Assembly (NCBI GenBank): GCA_016946835.1
Contig: JACVTC010000026.1
Coordinates: 1,239,001-1,303,000 of the forward strand
Direction: 5' to 3'
Length of the DNA stretch: 64,000 bases
From: Neocallimastix lanati (nom. inval.)
Lineage: Eukaryota; Neocallimastigomycota; Neocallimastigomycetes; Neocallimastigales; Neocallimastigaceae
Shown one piece after another: positions 1 through 10,645 of this stretch (position 1 is the stretch's first letter; every line of letters starts with the position of its first letter). Both the position numbers and the translations under genes were made by a program. Below the pieces are notes generated by a model. The model was not told the DNA's origin. It saw only the letters and a list, made by a program, of their open reading frames with translations, and did no database searches.

Positions 1-224
1 ATTTATATTATTTATTGATTGTTGGTATTATTATAAATTACTAGTAATAAATTGGTTCTAATTTTAGTAAAATTAAAAAAACTTTATTCTAATATATCAA
101 AGAATTATTAGGTTTATATAAAAAATTAATCATTATTCTAATTTTGTTAATTATTAATACTATGATTTTGGATATATAATTATAAAAGTTATAAGTTATA
201 TATAAAAATAAAAAAAAAAAAAAA
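1..224. other. AT-rich intergenic DNA, no gene seen
   Basis: Only AT-rich low-complexity sequence is visible here. Around 130-200 there is a degenerate version of the repeat unit that is clearer at 225-535. No open frame with coding character is seen. Confidence 0.6.
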
Positions 225-535
225 ATATAAACTTTCATATCCATTTTTTTTTATCGTTAATACTAAGCTCTTGGATATATATACTAAAAATTTTTATATA
301 GAATAAAAGTTATAATAGTAATTTAAATGAAAATATAAAAGATATAAGAATGAATAATATAAAAAAAAATTAAAAAATATAAACTTTCAAATTCAATTTT
401 TAATTAATACGAAGTTTTTGGATTTATATACTCAAAGTTTTATATAGAAACAAAGTAATAATATAAAAATAATAATAGTAATTTAAATGAAAATATAAAA
501 GATATAAGAATGAATAATATAAGAAAAAAAAAAAA
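225..535. repeat. Tandem duplication of about 155-160 bp upstream of the receptor gene
   Basis: Two adjacent units are visible. A 51-bp stretch is identical at 312-362 and 472-522, spaced 160 bp apart. The preceding parts (225-300 and 379-448) are clearly related but diverged: both contain ATAAACTTTCA, then a TTAATAC..AAG motif, then TTGGAT. A third, more degenerate unit lies near 130-200. The array ends about 150 bp before the predicted receptor start codon, so it may lie in promoter or 5' UTR sequence. Confidence 0.75.
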
Positions 536-683
536 TTTTTTTTTCTTTATTAAATATTATATGTCTAATTATATTAATATTTATTATATAAATAAATATC
601 AATATTAAGGATATAATATAGGTGAATATTAAATATTAATAATAAAATTAATAATAGAAAATTGAAGAAAAATATTCTGTAAA

Positions 684-3615
684 ATGAATATTAAAATAAT
701 AATTCTTTTTTTATATATTTTTATAACTAAAGGTATACTTTATAATTTATATCAATATTTTATTATCAACAATATTTTATTTTTATTTTATAACTAATAA
801 TGATATTATTGATATTATTATTTTTTTTTTTTACTTTAAAATATTTTACTTTTTTTATAAAAAAAGTTAAATGTATTGTTGAATTAAATGCACTTGGATA
901 TAATTTTGATGGTGAAAATCAAATATATACAAAAATTATAGAAGATTTCAATCAATATTCAGCAACTAATAATCTTGGTGTAAAGATAAATATAAATCTT
1001 TTAACAAATCTAAACTCAACTATTTCTATAGCATCTTATGAATCAACAATAGAAAACTTACTTAATAAAAATAAAACTAATTATGATATTTACTTCTATG
1101 ATAATATATATACACCAATAATTGGAAAATATCTGTTGAATTTAAAGGAATATATATATGATGATGAAGATTACAATTTAGATATGTTTGATCCAAAAAT
1201 TATATCAGAGTCATGCATGTATAAAGATAAAATTGTTGGATTGGTAAATATTACAAATATACTTATTCACTTATAATTATATATATATATATATATTTTA
1301 CTTTATTTGTATAATTATGATTAATTGTATATTTTGAAATTTTATTTTATATTTTATTATATTAATTATTTTAATATTACTTTATTTCTTTTTATTTTAT
1401 ATATTTTTGTTTGTTTAATCTAATTTCCTATTTCATCTATTTTATTTTATTTTATTTTTTTTTTTAAAAAAAAAAAAAAAAATATATTATTAAAACAGCC
1501 AATAACTTTAATTTATACTCTTCTATATTCAAATGTGAAATTACTGGAAAAATATGATAAAAGGGTACCAAAGACATGGGATGAATTAATAGAAACAAGT
1601 CAATATATTTTAGAAAAAGAAAGAGTATTATATAATAATACAAATTTATTAGCATATAATGGTTTATTTAATGGTTTGTTTAAAAAAAAAAAAAAAAAAA
1701 AATTTTTTCTTTTTTTTTTTTTTTTTTTTTTTTTTATATTTTAATAATATTTTAAATATATAATATATAAATAGACGGTGAAAATGCATTTAGCTCCATT
1801 TATGAATTTATTTATTCATTCAGAAAAACAGCGGATTCACCTTTTCCAGATTTAACAAGTGAAGAAGCTGTTCATGCATTAGAAATGATGAAAAAAATAA
1901 AAGAAACATTTTCATTAGGTAAAAGAATTATTATTAATATTATTAAAATATCTGTTAATTTATTATAATGAAATAATATTTAATAATTTATATTATAATA
2001 ATATATTATTTTATTATATTGTGTTATAATATTTTATTTTATAGAGGACGAATTTAAATCTAATGATGGTTTCTCTATAGACAAATTAGTTGATGGAAGT
2101 GCTCTTTTTATACGATACTTGATTTTTCCAGATCCTATATTACATTTATTTCCATATAAATTATCAAGAATGCCAGGAAATGTAGAAGGTGTTTCAGGAT
2201 CAATTTTAAGTGGGTTTAATGTTGGTATTATAAAATATATAAAAGATGAAAATAAAGATAAGGCAATTACAGCGGTAAAATATATTACATCAAAAGAAGT
2301 ATTAAGGAAATTTCTTATGAGACGTGAGGTAATACCAGGAATATTAAGTCTATATGATGAAGAAGAGGTGTGTGAGGAAGCGGATTGTGAGTTGTTTAAA
2401 AGTCTTCAACCAATAGGAAAACCAAGTAATATATCAAATAATTTTGATGAATATTCAAAAAATTTTAGAGATTATATTTATGAATATTTATATGAAGATG
2501 AAGATCCTTTAGTAGTACTGAAAAAAGTACAAGACTTAACAAAAATATATAATATATCGTTAAAAACAGGAGAAACTGTCGTTGGTGTAGTGTATTTCAT
2601 AATCATTATTGTTCTTTCCACTCTTATGCTTTTATCATTGATATTTGTTTTTATGGAAAAATATGTTCCATTTTTTGGATTTGTATCCCCTGATTTATGG
2701 ATTTTAATTGTATTTGGATTAATTATAATTTTATTTGTTTCCCCAACATTTCTTGGAGAAGTAAAACCCTTAAAATGTCATTTGGAAATATTTTTATTAT
2801 CTATTGGATTTACTTTAACCTTTATCCCAATTGTTTATAAATTATTAATTAACTTTCCAGAAGAAAATTTCATTTCTAAATGGATTTGTCGAAAAAAATT
2901 TTTTTTCATTTTTATTTTTACTTTAATTGATGTAATATTAAACGGCTTTCTTTTGATTAATAGATTTACTGTTAAAGACATTAACATTACCAATGGACAA
3001 AATTTTCAAATATGCGAAAATAAAAATTTATTTAATAAATTTATATTATTTTTAAATGCTACTATTAAAATGATAGTATTAGTAGCATTATTACTTTTAA
3101 TTTTTATTGAATGGAACATTCAAATTACAATATATGATGTTAGATTTATAGTAATTTCAATTTATATTAATATACTAACCACAATTTTATATATTATTTT
3201 TAAAGCTTTAAAAATTAAAAATTATATATCATATTTTTTGATTTATAGTTCTATTCTAATTATTTTTTCAGTAACAAATTATATATTTATTTTTGGATTT
3301 AGAATAATTATTGCATTTTTGAAAAGGAATGATTCTAAATTGGACATAGTTAAAAAAATTAATGACAATTTTATTAACGGTATAAGTATGAGTTCAAAAA
3401 TTATATCAACTCAAAATAAGTCAGATAGTTTCCAAAATAGTCAAATAAGCTCTAATACTATTAATAATTCTGAGAAAGCGACAGGAAAGTTAAAAATAAT
3501 TTCAAAGATAATAACATATCATTATTCAACAGAAAATGTGATTTCATTTAGATCTCCTAAAACTGATGAAATTAACACATTTCAAACTAATCATATTATG
3601 ACCATAAATGATTAA
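684..3615 (+). CDS. Class C G-protein-coupled receptor with bacterial-type solute-binding ectodomain
   Basis: Five exons: 684-732, 867-1243, 1499-1673, 1775-1918 and 2045-3615. All junctions are GT-AG and in phase, giving 771 residues. The ATG at 684 opens a hydrophobic signal peptide (MNIKIIILFLYIFITK), and exon 1 would otherwise be lost. Residues about 18-350 look like a family 1 extracellular solute-binding protein, with a typical VPKTWDELIETSQYI segment. Residues about 424-675 contain seven hydrophobic segments of the class C (GABA-B/metabotropic glutamate, 7TM_3) type. A polar Ser/Asn-rich cytoplasmic tail follows. Receptors with this fusion are known as a feature of anaerobic fungi. The likely role is sensing an extracellular small ligand such as a sugar at the plasma membrane and signalling through a G protein. 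The ligand cannot be read from the sequence. Introns carry long A/T runs. Confidence 0.88.
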
Positions 3616-3874
3616 AATAAGTTGTTTTAAATTACTTTCTTTTTTTTTTTTTTTTTTTTTTTTTTAATAAAATAATATATAATAATAAAATATTTAATAA
3701 TAAATATATAATATATATAATATATATATTTATTATTTATAACAATAAATAATAATAAAATTAAAATAACTATTAACATATATTTTATATAATATTATAT
3801 ATATAAAGAATACAGTACATATAATAAAATAAATTTATATTTTAATAAAATGATGATTTAATTTTATTAAAATA
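3616..3874. other. 3' flank of the receptor gene, no gene seen
   Basis: The stretch begins with a run of more than 20 T at about 3642-3665 and continues as AT-rich low-complexity sequence, likely containing the receptor 3' UTR. No coding signal is seen. Confidence 0.5.
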
Positions 3875-4640
3875 TAAAAAATAAAATAAAATAAAATAAA
3901 ATAAATAATTGAAATATAAATGTAAAGTACAGATTGAATAAAATAAAATAAAATAAATAGTTGAAATATAAATGTAAAGTACAGATTGAATAAAATAAAA
4001 TAAAATAAAATAAATAATTGAAATATAAATGTAAAGTACAGATTGAATAAAATAAAATAAAATAAAATAAAATAAAATAAAATAAAATAAATAATTGAAA
4101 TATAAATGTAAAGTACAGATTGAATAAAATAAAATAAAATAAAATAAATAGTTGAAATATAAATGTAAAGTACAGATTGAATAAAATAAAATAAAATAAA
4201 ATAAATAATTGAAATATAAATGTAAAGTACAGATTGAATAAAATAAAATAAAATAAAATAAATAGTTGAAATATAAATGTAAAGTACAGATTGAATAAAA
4301 TAAAATAAAATAAAATAAAATAAAATAAATAGTTGAAATATAAATGTAAAGTAAAGATTGAATAAAATAAAATAAAATAAATAGTTGAAATATAAATGTA
4401 AAGTCCAGATTGAATAAAATAAAATAAAATAAAATAAATAGTTGAAATATAAATGTAAAGTACAGATTGAATAAAATAAAATAAAATAAATAGTTGAAAT
4501 ATAAATGTAAAGTACAAATTGAATAAAATAAAATAAAATAAAATAAAATAAAATAAAATAAAATAAATAGCTAATATAAAATAAAATAAAATAAAATAAA
4601 TATCTAATATAAAATAAAATAAAATAAAATAAAATAAATA
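3875..4640 (+). repeat. Minisatellite with AGTACAGATTGAATAAAA core
   Basis: About eleven copies of a roughly 50-80 bp unit. Each has a constant part (TTGAAATATAAATGTAAAG, then TACAGATTGAAT) and a variable number of AAAAT pentamers. Single-base variants occur (AAGTAAAGATTG near 4350, AGTCCAGATTG near 4403, AGTACAAATTG near 4512). The tail at 4560-4640 continues as AAAAT repeats. The long minus-strand open frame through it is a by-product of the repeat, not a gene. The same core occurs at 19793-20222 and about 50900-50990. Confidence 0.92.
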
Positions 4641-5076
4641 TCTATTATTAATTTTTATTAAAGAATATTAAAGATCAATGTTTTCGAAATGAAAATTTTT
4701 TACATTTTTATTATATTCAATTAATGATGTAGTTTAATATTATTGGTAGTTAATAATCTCATTAAATATAAATAATTATTTGCTTTCTAACATACATAAT
4801 TAAATAAAACATTTTATTTTTAAAAATAAGTTGTCTTTAATATTCTTTAATAAAAAAAAATAATAAATATTTATATTATTATATATACTTGTACTTTTAT
4901 AATATTACATTTAATATTTATTTTATTTTATTTTATATACTTGTAATTATATTATTACATTCTTTATTTATTTATTTTACAAATAATTGAAAAACTAATT
5001 TTTCAAAATTAATATTAAGAATAATATTGGATAATAATTATAATTATATAATTAAAAAATATTTATAAAAATATAG
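4641..5076. other. AT-rich spacer before the transposase-like gene
   Basis: No coding exon is recognised. If the downstream gene has an upstream exon with its start codon, it would have to lie here. ATG triplets occur near 4679 and 4690 but none gives a convincing exon. An AG acceptor candidate is at 5075-5076. Confidence 0.4.
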
Positions 5077-6500
5077 AAATAGAAGAAAATTTAATTATTG
5101 ATATAAGTGAATCCAACAAAGGAAAAGAACAAATTATTATTAATAAAAAATATAAATTTAATTTTTCATATAAGAGAAAAGATAATTCCAAAGTGTATAA
5201 ATGTACAGAATATAAAAAAATAAATAAATGTAAATCTTTTATTATTTTAAATGATAAGAAAGAAATTTTAAAGTATAATAGTTCACATAATCATCCTGAA
5301 AATGAATACGATGTATCCCTATCTATAATGAAACATAAAATTAAAGATGGAATTGAACTTTTGTCAATTCCTTTTGGTATAAAAATTAAACCCCTATATA
5401 ATAAAATTTCTAAAGAAATGGGACTTATATGTCCAGAATATAATTCAATTAAATCCCAAATATCAAGAAATTTAAATAAAAAACTACCATCCAATGTAAC
5501 AACATTTGCTGAAATTTCAAGTGAATCTGAATATTATAAAACAAAGCGAGGTGAAAATTTTATGATATTCAAAAATTCTAATTTAATAATTTTTCAATCC
5601 CCTTTTCAAGCAAAATTATTTAGGGAATATAATGATGATATATTTGTTGATGGTACATTTTTTATTGCCCCTAAATTTAGTTATCAAGTATTTATTACAA
5701 GAACTTATGCTAAAGAATTAGATAGTTTTTACACTACTTCTTTTGCAATATTAAAAAATAAAGAACAAGAAACATATAAAATGTTATTTGAAAAATTGAA
5801 AAAAAAAAATGCTAATACATGTAACTATAATATTAGAATTGAACCAAAAAATTTGCATTGTGATTTTGAAAGGGCCATATCTAAAGCAGCAAAAACAATA
5901 TTTCCTAATACAAATATTAAATATTTCATTTGGCATTATAAAAAATCACTAGAAATTAAAAAAAATAAATTATGCAATAATGAATTAAAAAATAATAATA
6001 ATATATTTATTTATTATAAAACTATTTCAAATTTACCATTTATAAATCCTGAATATATATTTGATATTTATGTTAAAATTAAATCCATTAAAAATAATTA
6101 TTGTCAATTTTTAAAATTTTTAGAATATTTTTATAAAACATATTTAATTGATTATGATATGAAAATTTGGAATTATTATAATAATATAGAACATATAACA
6201 AACAATGACTCAGAATCACTCAATAATTATTTAAATAATTTATTTCCAACAAAACCATCTTTTTATGAATTAATAGATAAATTAAATGAACTTGAACATT
6301 TATCATATTATGATTATCAAAGAAAAATAAGAGGAATTTGGAAAATAAAAAAAAGAGCAATAAATAAAGCTAATGAAATCAGTGTCTTAATTGAACGCTA
6401 CAAAAGTATTGAAGCCAAGTTAATTGATGCTAAATGTGATAGAAATAATATTATTAATTTGTGGTTTGATTGTTTAACTGATTTAAATAATATAATATAA
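5077..6500 (+). CDS. FLYWCH zinc finger / MULE-type transposase-derived protein
   Basis: The frame is open from 5052 to the TAA at 6498-6500. It has no ATG near its conserved beginning, so either an upstream exon is missing and an intron ends at 5076, or the gene is 5'-truncated. The first internal ATG (5328) would remove the finger. Around 5190-5300 lies a FLYWCH-like finger: YKC, then KCK, then an aliphatic strand and HNHP. The MULE transposase (DDE family, RNase H fold) core follows: DGTF near 5650, CDFERA near 5858, FIWHYKK near 5927 (in place of the usual CxFH), and NNDSESLNNYLNN near 6205. The mobile element's own function would be cut-and-paste transposition. No terminal inverted repeats were identified at its edges. 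It may be an immobile or domesticated copy. Confidence 0.7.
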
Positions 6501-6659
6501 ATATTAAATGACCAAATGAAATAATCAGAATTCTGTCATTCAATAATTTAATTTATAAAGCATATTAAATTTATACAGTTTTAATAAATATTCAAATACA
6601 ATGCATAATTTATAGTTTTATCATTATAATTATTATTTCGTTTAATAATTTTTAAAAAA

Positions 6660-6967
6660 AAAAAAGAATTATTATTAATAAAATTTATATTTTTAATAAC
6701 ATTTGTAATTTTATATAATTTTGTAATTTTATATAATTTTTTTATTAATAAAATTTAAATAAAAAAATTATTATTATAAGTTTTATATTTTTAATAACAT
6801 TTAAGTAAAAGAATTATTATTAATAACATTTATATTTTTATGTGTTATTTTTATTAATAACATTTAAGTAAAAGAATTATTATTAATAACATTTATATTT
6901 TTAATAACATTTAAATAAAAGAATTATTAATAACATTTATATTTTTAATAACATTTAAATAAAAGAA
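6660..6967. repeat. AT-rich tandem repeat of about 45-75 bp units
   Basis: Several imperfect copies of AACATTTAARTAAAAGAATT followed by ATTATTAATAACATTTATATTTTTAAT. They begin about 160 bp after the stop codon of the transposase-like gene. The best preserved copies are at about 6800-6967. Confidence 0.75.
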
Positions 6968-8106
6968 TTAAAATCATAAAATCTAACCATTATATGATTT
7001 ATTTAATTATTCACTTAATAATTAATTTAAAAATTGAAATAACAAAAAAATACAATAAAGTAATATTATGTAACTCAAAATAGATAAAGCCACATATATA
7101 TATATCACGTGAAAATTGGCGTAATGCAACTTCCCCAAAGTACCAAAATGAAATAAAAAAATTTGACAATTTACAACTCTCCCATTATTATTATCATTTA
7201 TCATTTTACATTCATATGTAAATAAATATGAAAAATATTTAATGCATACATTTAAAATTAAATGTAATTTATTTAATAATATTATTTATTATTATTTAAA
7301 ATAAAATAATAGTATAATAATATAAAATAATTTGAAATTATTATTTAAAAAGAATATATATTAATATAAGTTTTTATAATTTAAAAAAAAAAAATTATAA
7401 TAATAAAAAAAAAAAAAAACTACACAGCAATTAATATATTATATGATTAAAAAAATTAAGGAAAGTATAGTCTCAGGTTCGACTTAAAATATATATATAT
7501 ATCTTAAATAGTAGTTCTACCAAAAATATTTAATAACAGTTTCATGTATGTTTCATTACATTTAGGAAAAATATTAAAATTAAAATATTATAATTATATT
7601 TTTTTAGATAATGAAATTATTATATAAATATACATATACACATCCAAAAAAAAAAAAAAAAAAAAAAATTAAAACCTTAAATTTATACATTTTAATATTA
7701 TACACTTAAAAAAAAATAACTTTTTTTTTTTTTTATTTATTTCTAGAATTGTTTATTTAAAAAATTGTTTTTTTTTGGTTTTGTTGTTTTTTTCAAATAT
7801 TTATATATTTTTACATTAATGATGGCAAATTTACATGGATTGAATTTAAAGAAATAAATTAAAATAATATTTCAATGGAAAAAAAATAATTTATAAAATT
7901 TAAAAAAATAAAAAGAATTAATACTAAAATAATATAAAAAAAAAATTTTTTTTTTATTTTAATATAGTATTGTTTTTTCCTTTTTTTTTTTTTTTTTTTT
8001 TTTTTCCTATGATAAACATCTTTTAATTTATATAAATATTATACCTTTTATTATTTACATGAAAATTATATATCATAGAAGAGATTATATCATTTTACTA
8101 TATCAA

Positions 8107-8160
<54 letters not shown>

Positions 8161-9591
8161 TTAGTTTAATTGCTATTTTTTTTTAACTATTTTTTTTTTT
8201 TTTAATAATGATAAATACAATTTTTATTTTATTATTAAATGAAAAGTGACTGTATAGAAATATTTGTTATATAAGTTTTTTTACTATTATTATTAAATTA
8301 AATTGCTTTTAATAAAGAATATAAAATATTATAAAATAGAAAAAAAAAAAAAATTTTTTTTAATACTATGTTTTAAATTTAATTAAAGAAAAAAATATAT
8401 GTAAATAATTTCATATATTTATACTATTTGTATATGATATTTAATTATAATATAAATATATATTATTGTTTAATCTACAAATTTCAGATAATGATTCTCT
8501 TATTAATTATTCAATTCATAATTAAAATATGTAATCATTTCATTTTGTTTCTTATTTTCTAATTATGCTTATATATCATAAAAGAATAATATATACATAT
8601 GATAATTTTTTTTTTTATGAATTAAAAAAAATTATTTAAATATTAAAATATATATATATATTTGAAATATACATTTCCTTCTTTAAATATATATTTTTAA
8701 TGTATTTATAATTTTTTTTAATAGAATATCTTTTTATGATAACCATTTTAATTCTATTATTACTATTTTTTAATTATAAAATATATATATATATACATTA
8801 CGTTATATTTATGATGTTAAATGCGTATGACATACGTTTATAATTTATATTATTAAAAAAGAAAAAATATAAATATATATTTTTTTTTCTTTTTAATAAA
8901 TATATGAAATTAAATGAATTTTATCTAAAAAATGTATAATAAAAATTATTTCAAAATAAATTATATATATATATATATAAAAATAAAAAAACGATAGTAC
9001 TAATTATATTTAAACTATACTTTTTTTCTTTCTTAAACATCAATAATAAAAATTTATAACAATATTTCTATGCGATAATTTTTTAAATGTTGCTATTAAA
9101 AAAATATTGATTGTTTGTTTCTATATTTATATACTATATGTATAATAAAAATAGCAATATATTTGAATAGATTTAATTAAATTAGATATATAAAATAATA
9201 TAATTTCATCGATGTTATGTATGTATAATGTGAATTTGTTGTTAATTAATTAGTGTTGATTAAATTCTAAAAATAAAATAAAAAAAAATATTTTCCTGAA
9301 AATATTTTTAATATAAATAAAAAAAAATAAATAATCTTTTTCGAATATTATTTTAAAATAATTATATTTATGTATAAATTATATCATTTATTCATATTAA
9401 TAATAATTAATCTAATATAATTTTCAAAAAAAAAAAAATACTTATATTTGTCTTAAACTTATTAGATTAAATTATTCTAATGAATGATTTTCTCTATTTA
9501 ATAAGTTTTGCTGTTTTTTATGGTAAAAAAAAATTTTTTTTTTTTGATAAATTTTTTGTAATTTTTTTTTTTTTTTTTTTGTTTTTTTATT

Positions 9592-9669
<78 letters not shown>

Positions 9670-10645
9670 TATATATATTATATTTTTTTTGTTTTAGTTT
9701 TATTACTGTTATTGTTTTTTTAATTTTTTTTTTTGCTTTTTTTTTTTTTTAAAAAAAATAATAATTTTTATTATTTAATACTATATTGTTTTAATTATTT
9801 TAATTTAATTTTGAATTTGAGTGTACTATTTATAGTATTTCAACTTATTAACTTAAAATTTTCACATAGTATTGTTTTATTATAAAAAAAATATATAATA
9901 ATTTTTGAATATTTAATTTTTGTTATTTTTTAAAATATGTAATATATATATATATATAAAGATAAAATCATCATTCTTCTTCTTTCCTATTTCTTTAAAT
10001 TTTTGGCCCATGGTTCGATAAAAGCGGAAAATAAAAAGAAATAAGAAAAATATATAGAATATATAAAAAAAGAAAAATAATGCATATTTATCTTATTACT
10101 TTAATTATACATATATTTTATTTTGCCTTTTTTTTTTTTTTCTTGAAATTGTTTTAATAAATTTTAAAAACTAATGAAATAAAAAATTATATATAATGCC
10201 CCATATCATTTCGAATATTTTTTTTTTTTTTTTGTAATTTTCGATTTTCTTTGAGCTTGATAATTTTAATGTGTCTGAATATAACATGTTTAAATTATAA
10301 AATTGGTTTTATTTATAAATTATTTTTTTTTTTTTTTAATTTTAACCATTTTTTAATCTTGTTACCCAATTTAAAAGTATAAATCACAAATATTTCAAAG
10401 AATATAAACTATGAGAATGGATTAATTGAAACAAATGGAAAAAGTACTTTTTTTTTTTCTTTTAAATGTTTCATTAATCAACACAAAATTTGTCATCAAT
10501 TCTTATAGCCTATAAGCCTTTTTATAATATATACTCTTGAATCCAAGGTTACTCGATTTATATTGATTAAATAAATAAAAAAAAATATATCATAAAAATA
10601 AAAACCTTTTATAATAGATTTAGAATAAAAGTTCATTCTATTTAA
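6968..10645. other. Gene-poor intergenic region with homopolymers
   Basis: No gene is recognised. The region holds many T runs, including about 47 T near 8113-8155 and about 75 T at 9593-9667, which create spurious poly-Phe frames. A short non-repetitive stretch at 7090-7210 has no recognisable coding content. 10490-10645 is somewhat more complex and may be the 3' UTR of the coiled-coil gene. Confidence 0.6.

Noticed and set aside
3867-4517. 216-residue minus-strand frame rich in Phe/Tyr/Leu
   Set aside because: It is the translation of the minisatellite; every unit repeats the same peptide and there is no independent coding evidence.
3875-4640. CRISPR-like array
   Set aside because: Repeats and intervening pentamers are both low-complexity; there are no unique spacers and the genome is eukaryotic.
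7022-7204. 60-residue minus-strand frame with mixed composition
   Set aside because: It is short, has no recognisable motif and no supporting splice or context evidence.
9480-9752. 90-residue poly-Phe frame
   Set aside because: It is created by a T run of about 75 and neighbouring T-rich sequence.
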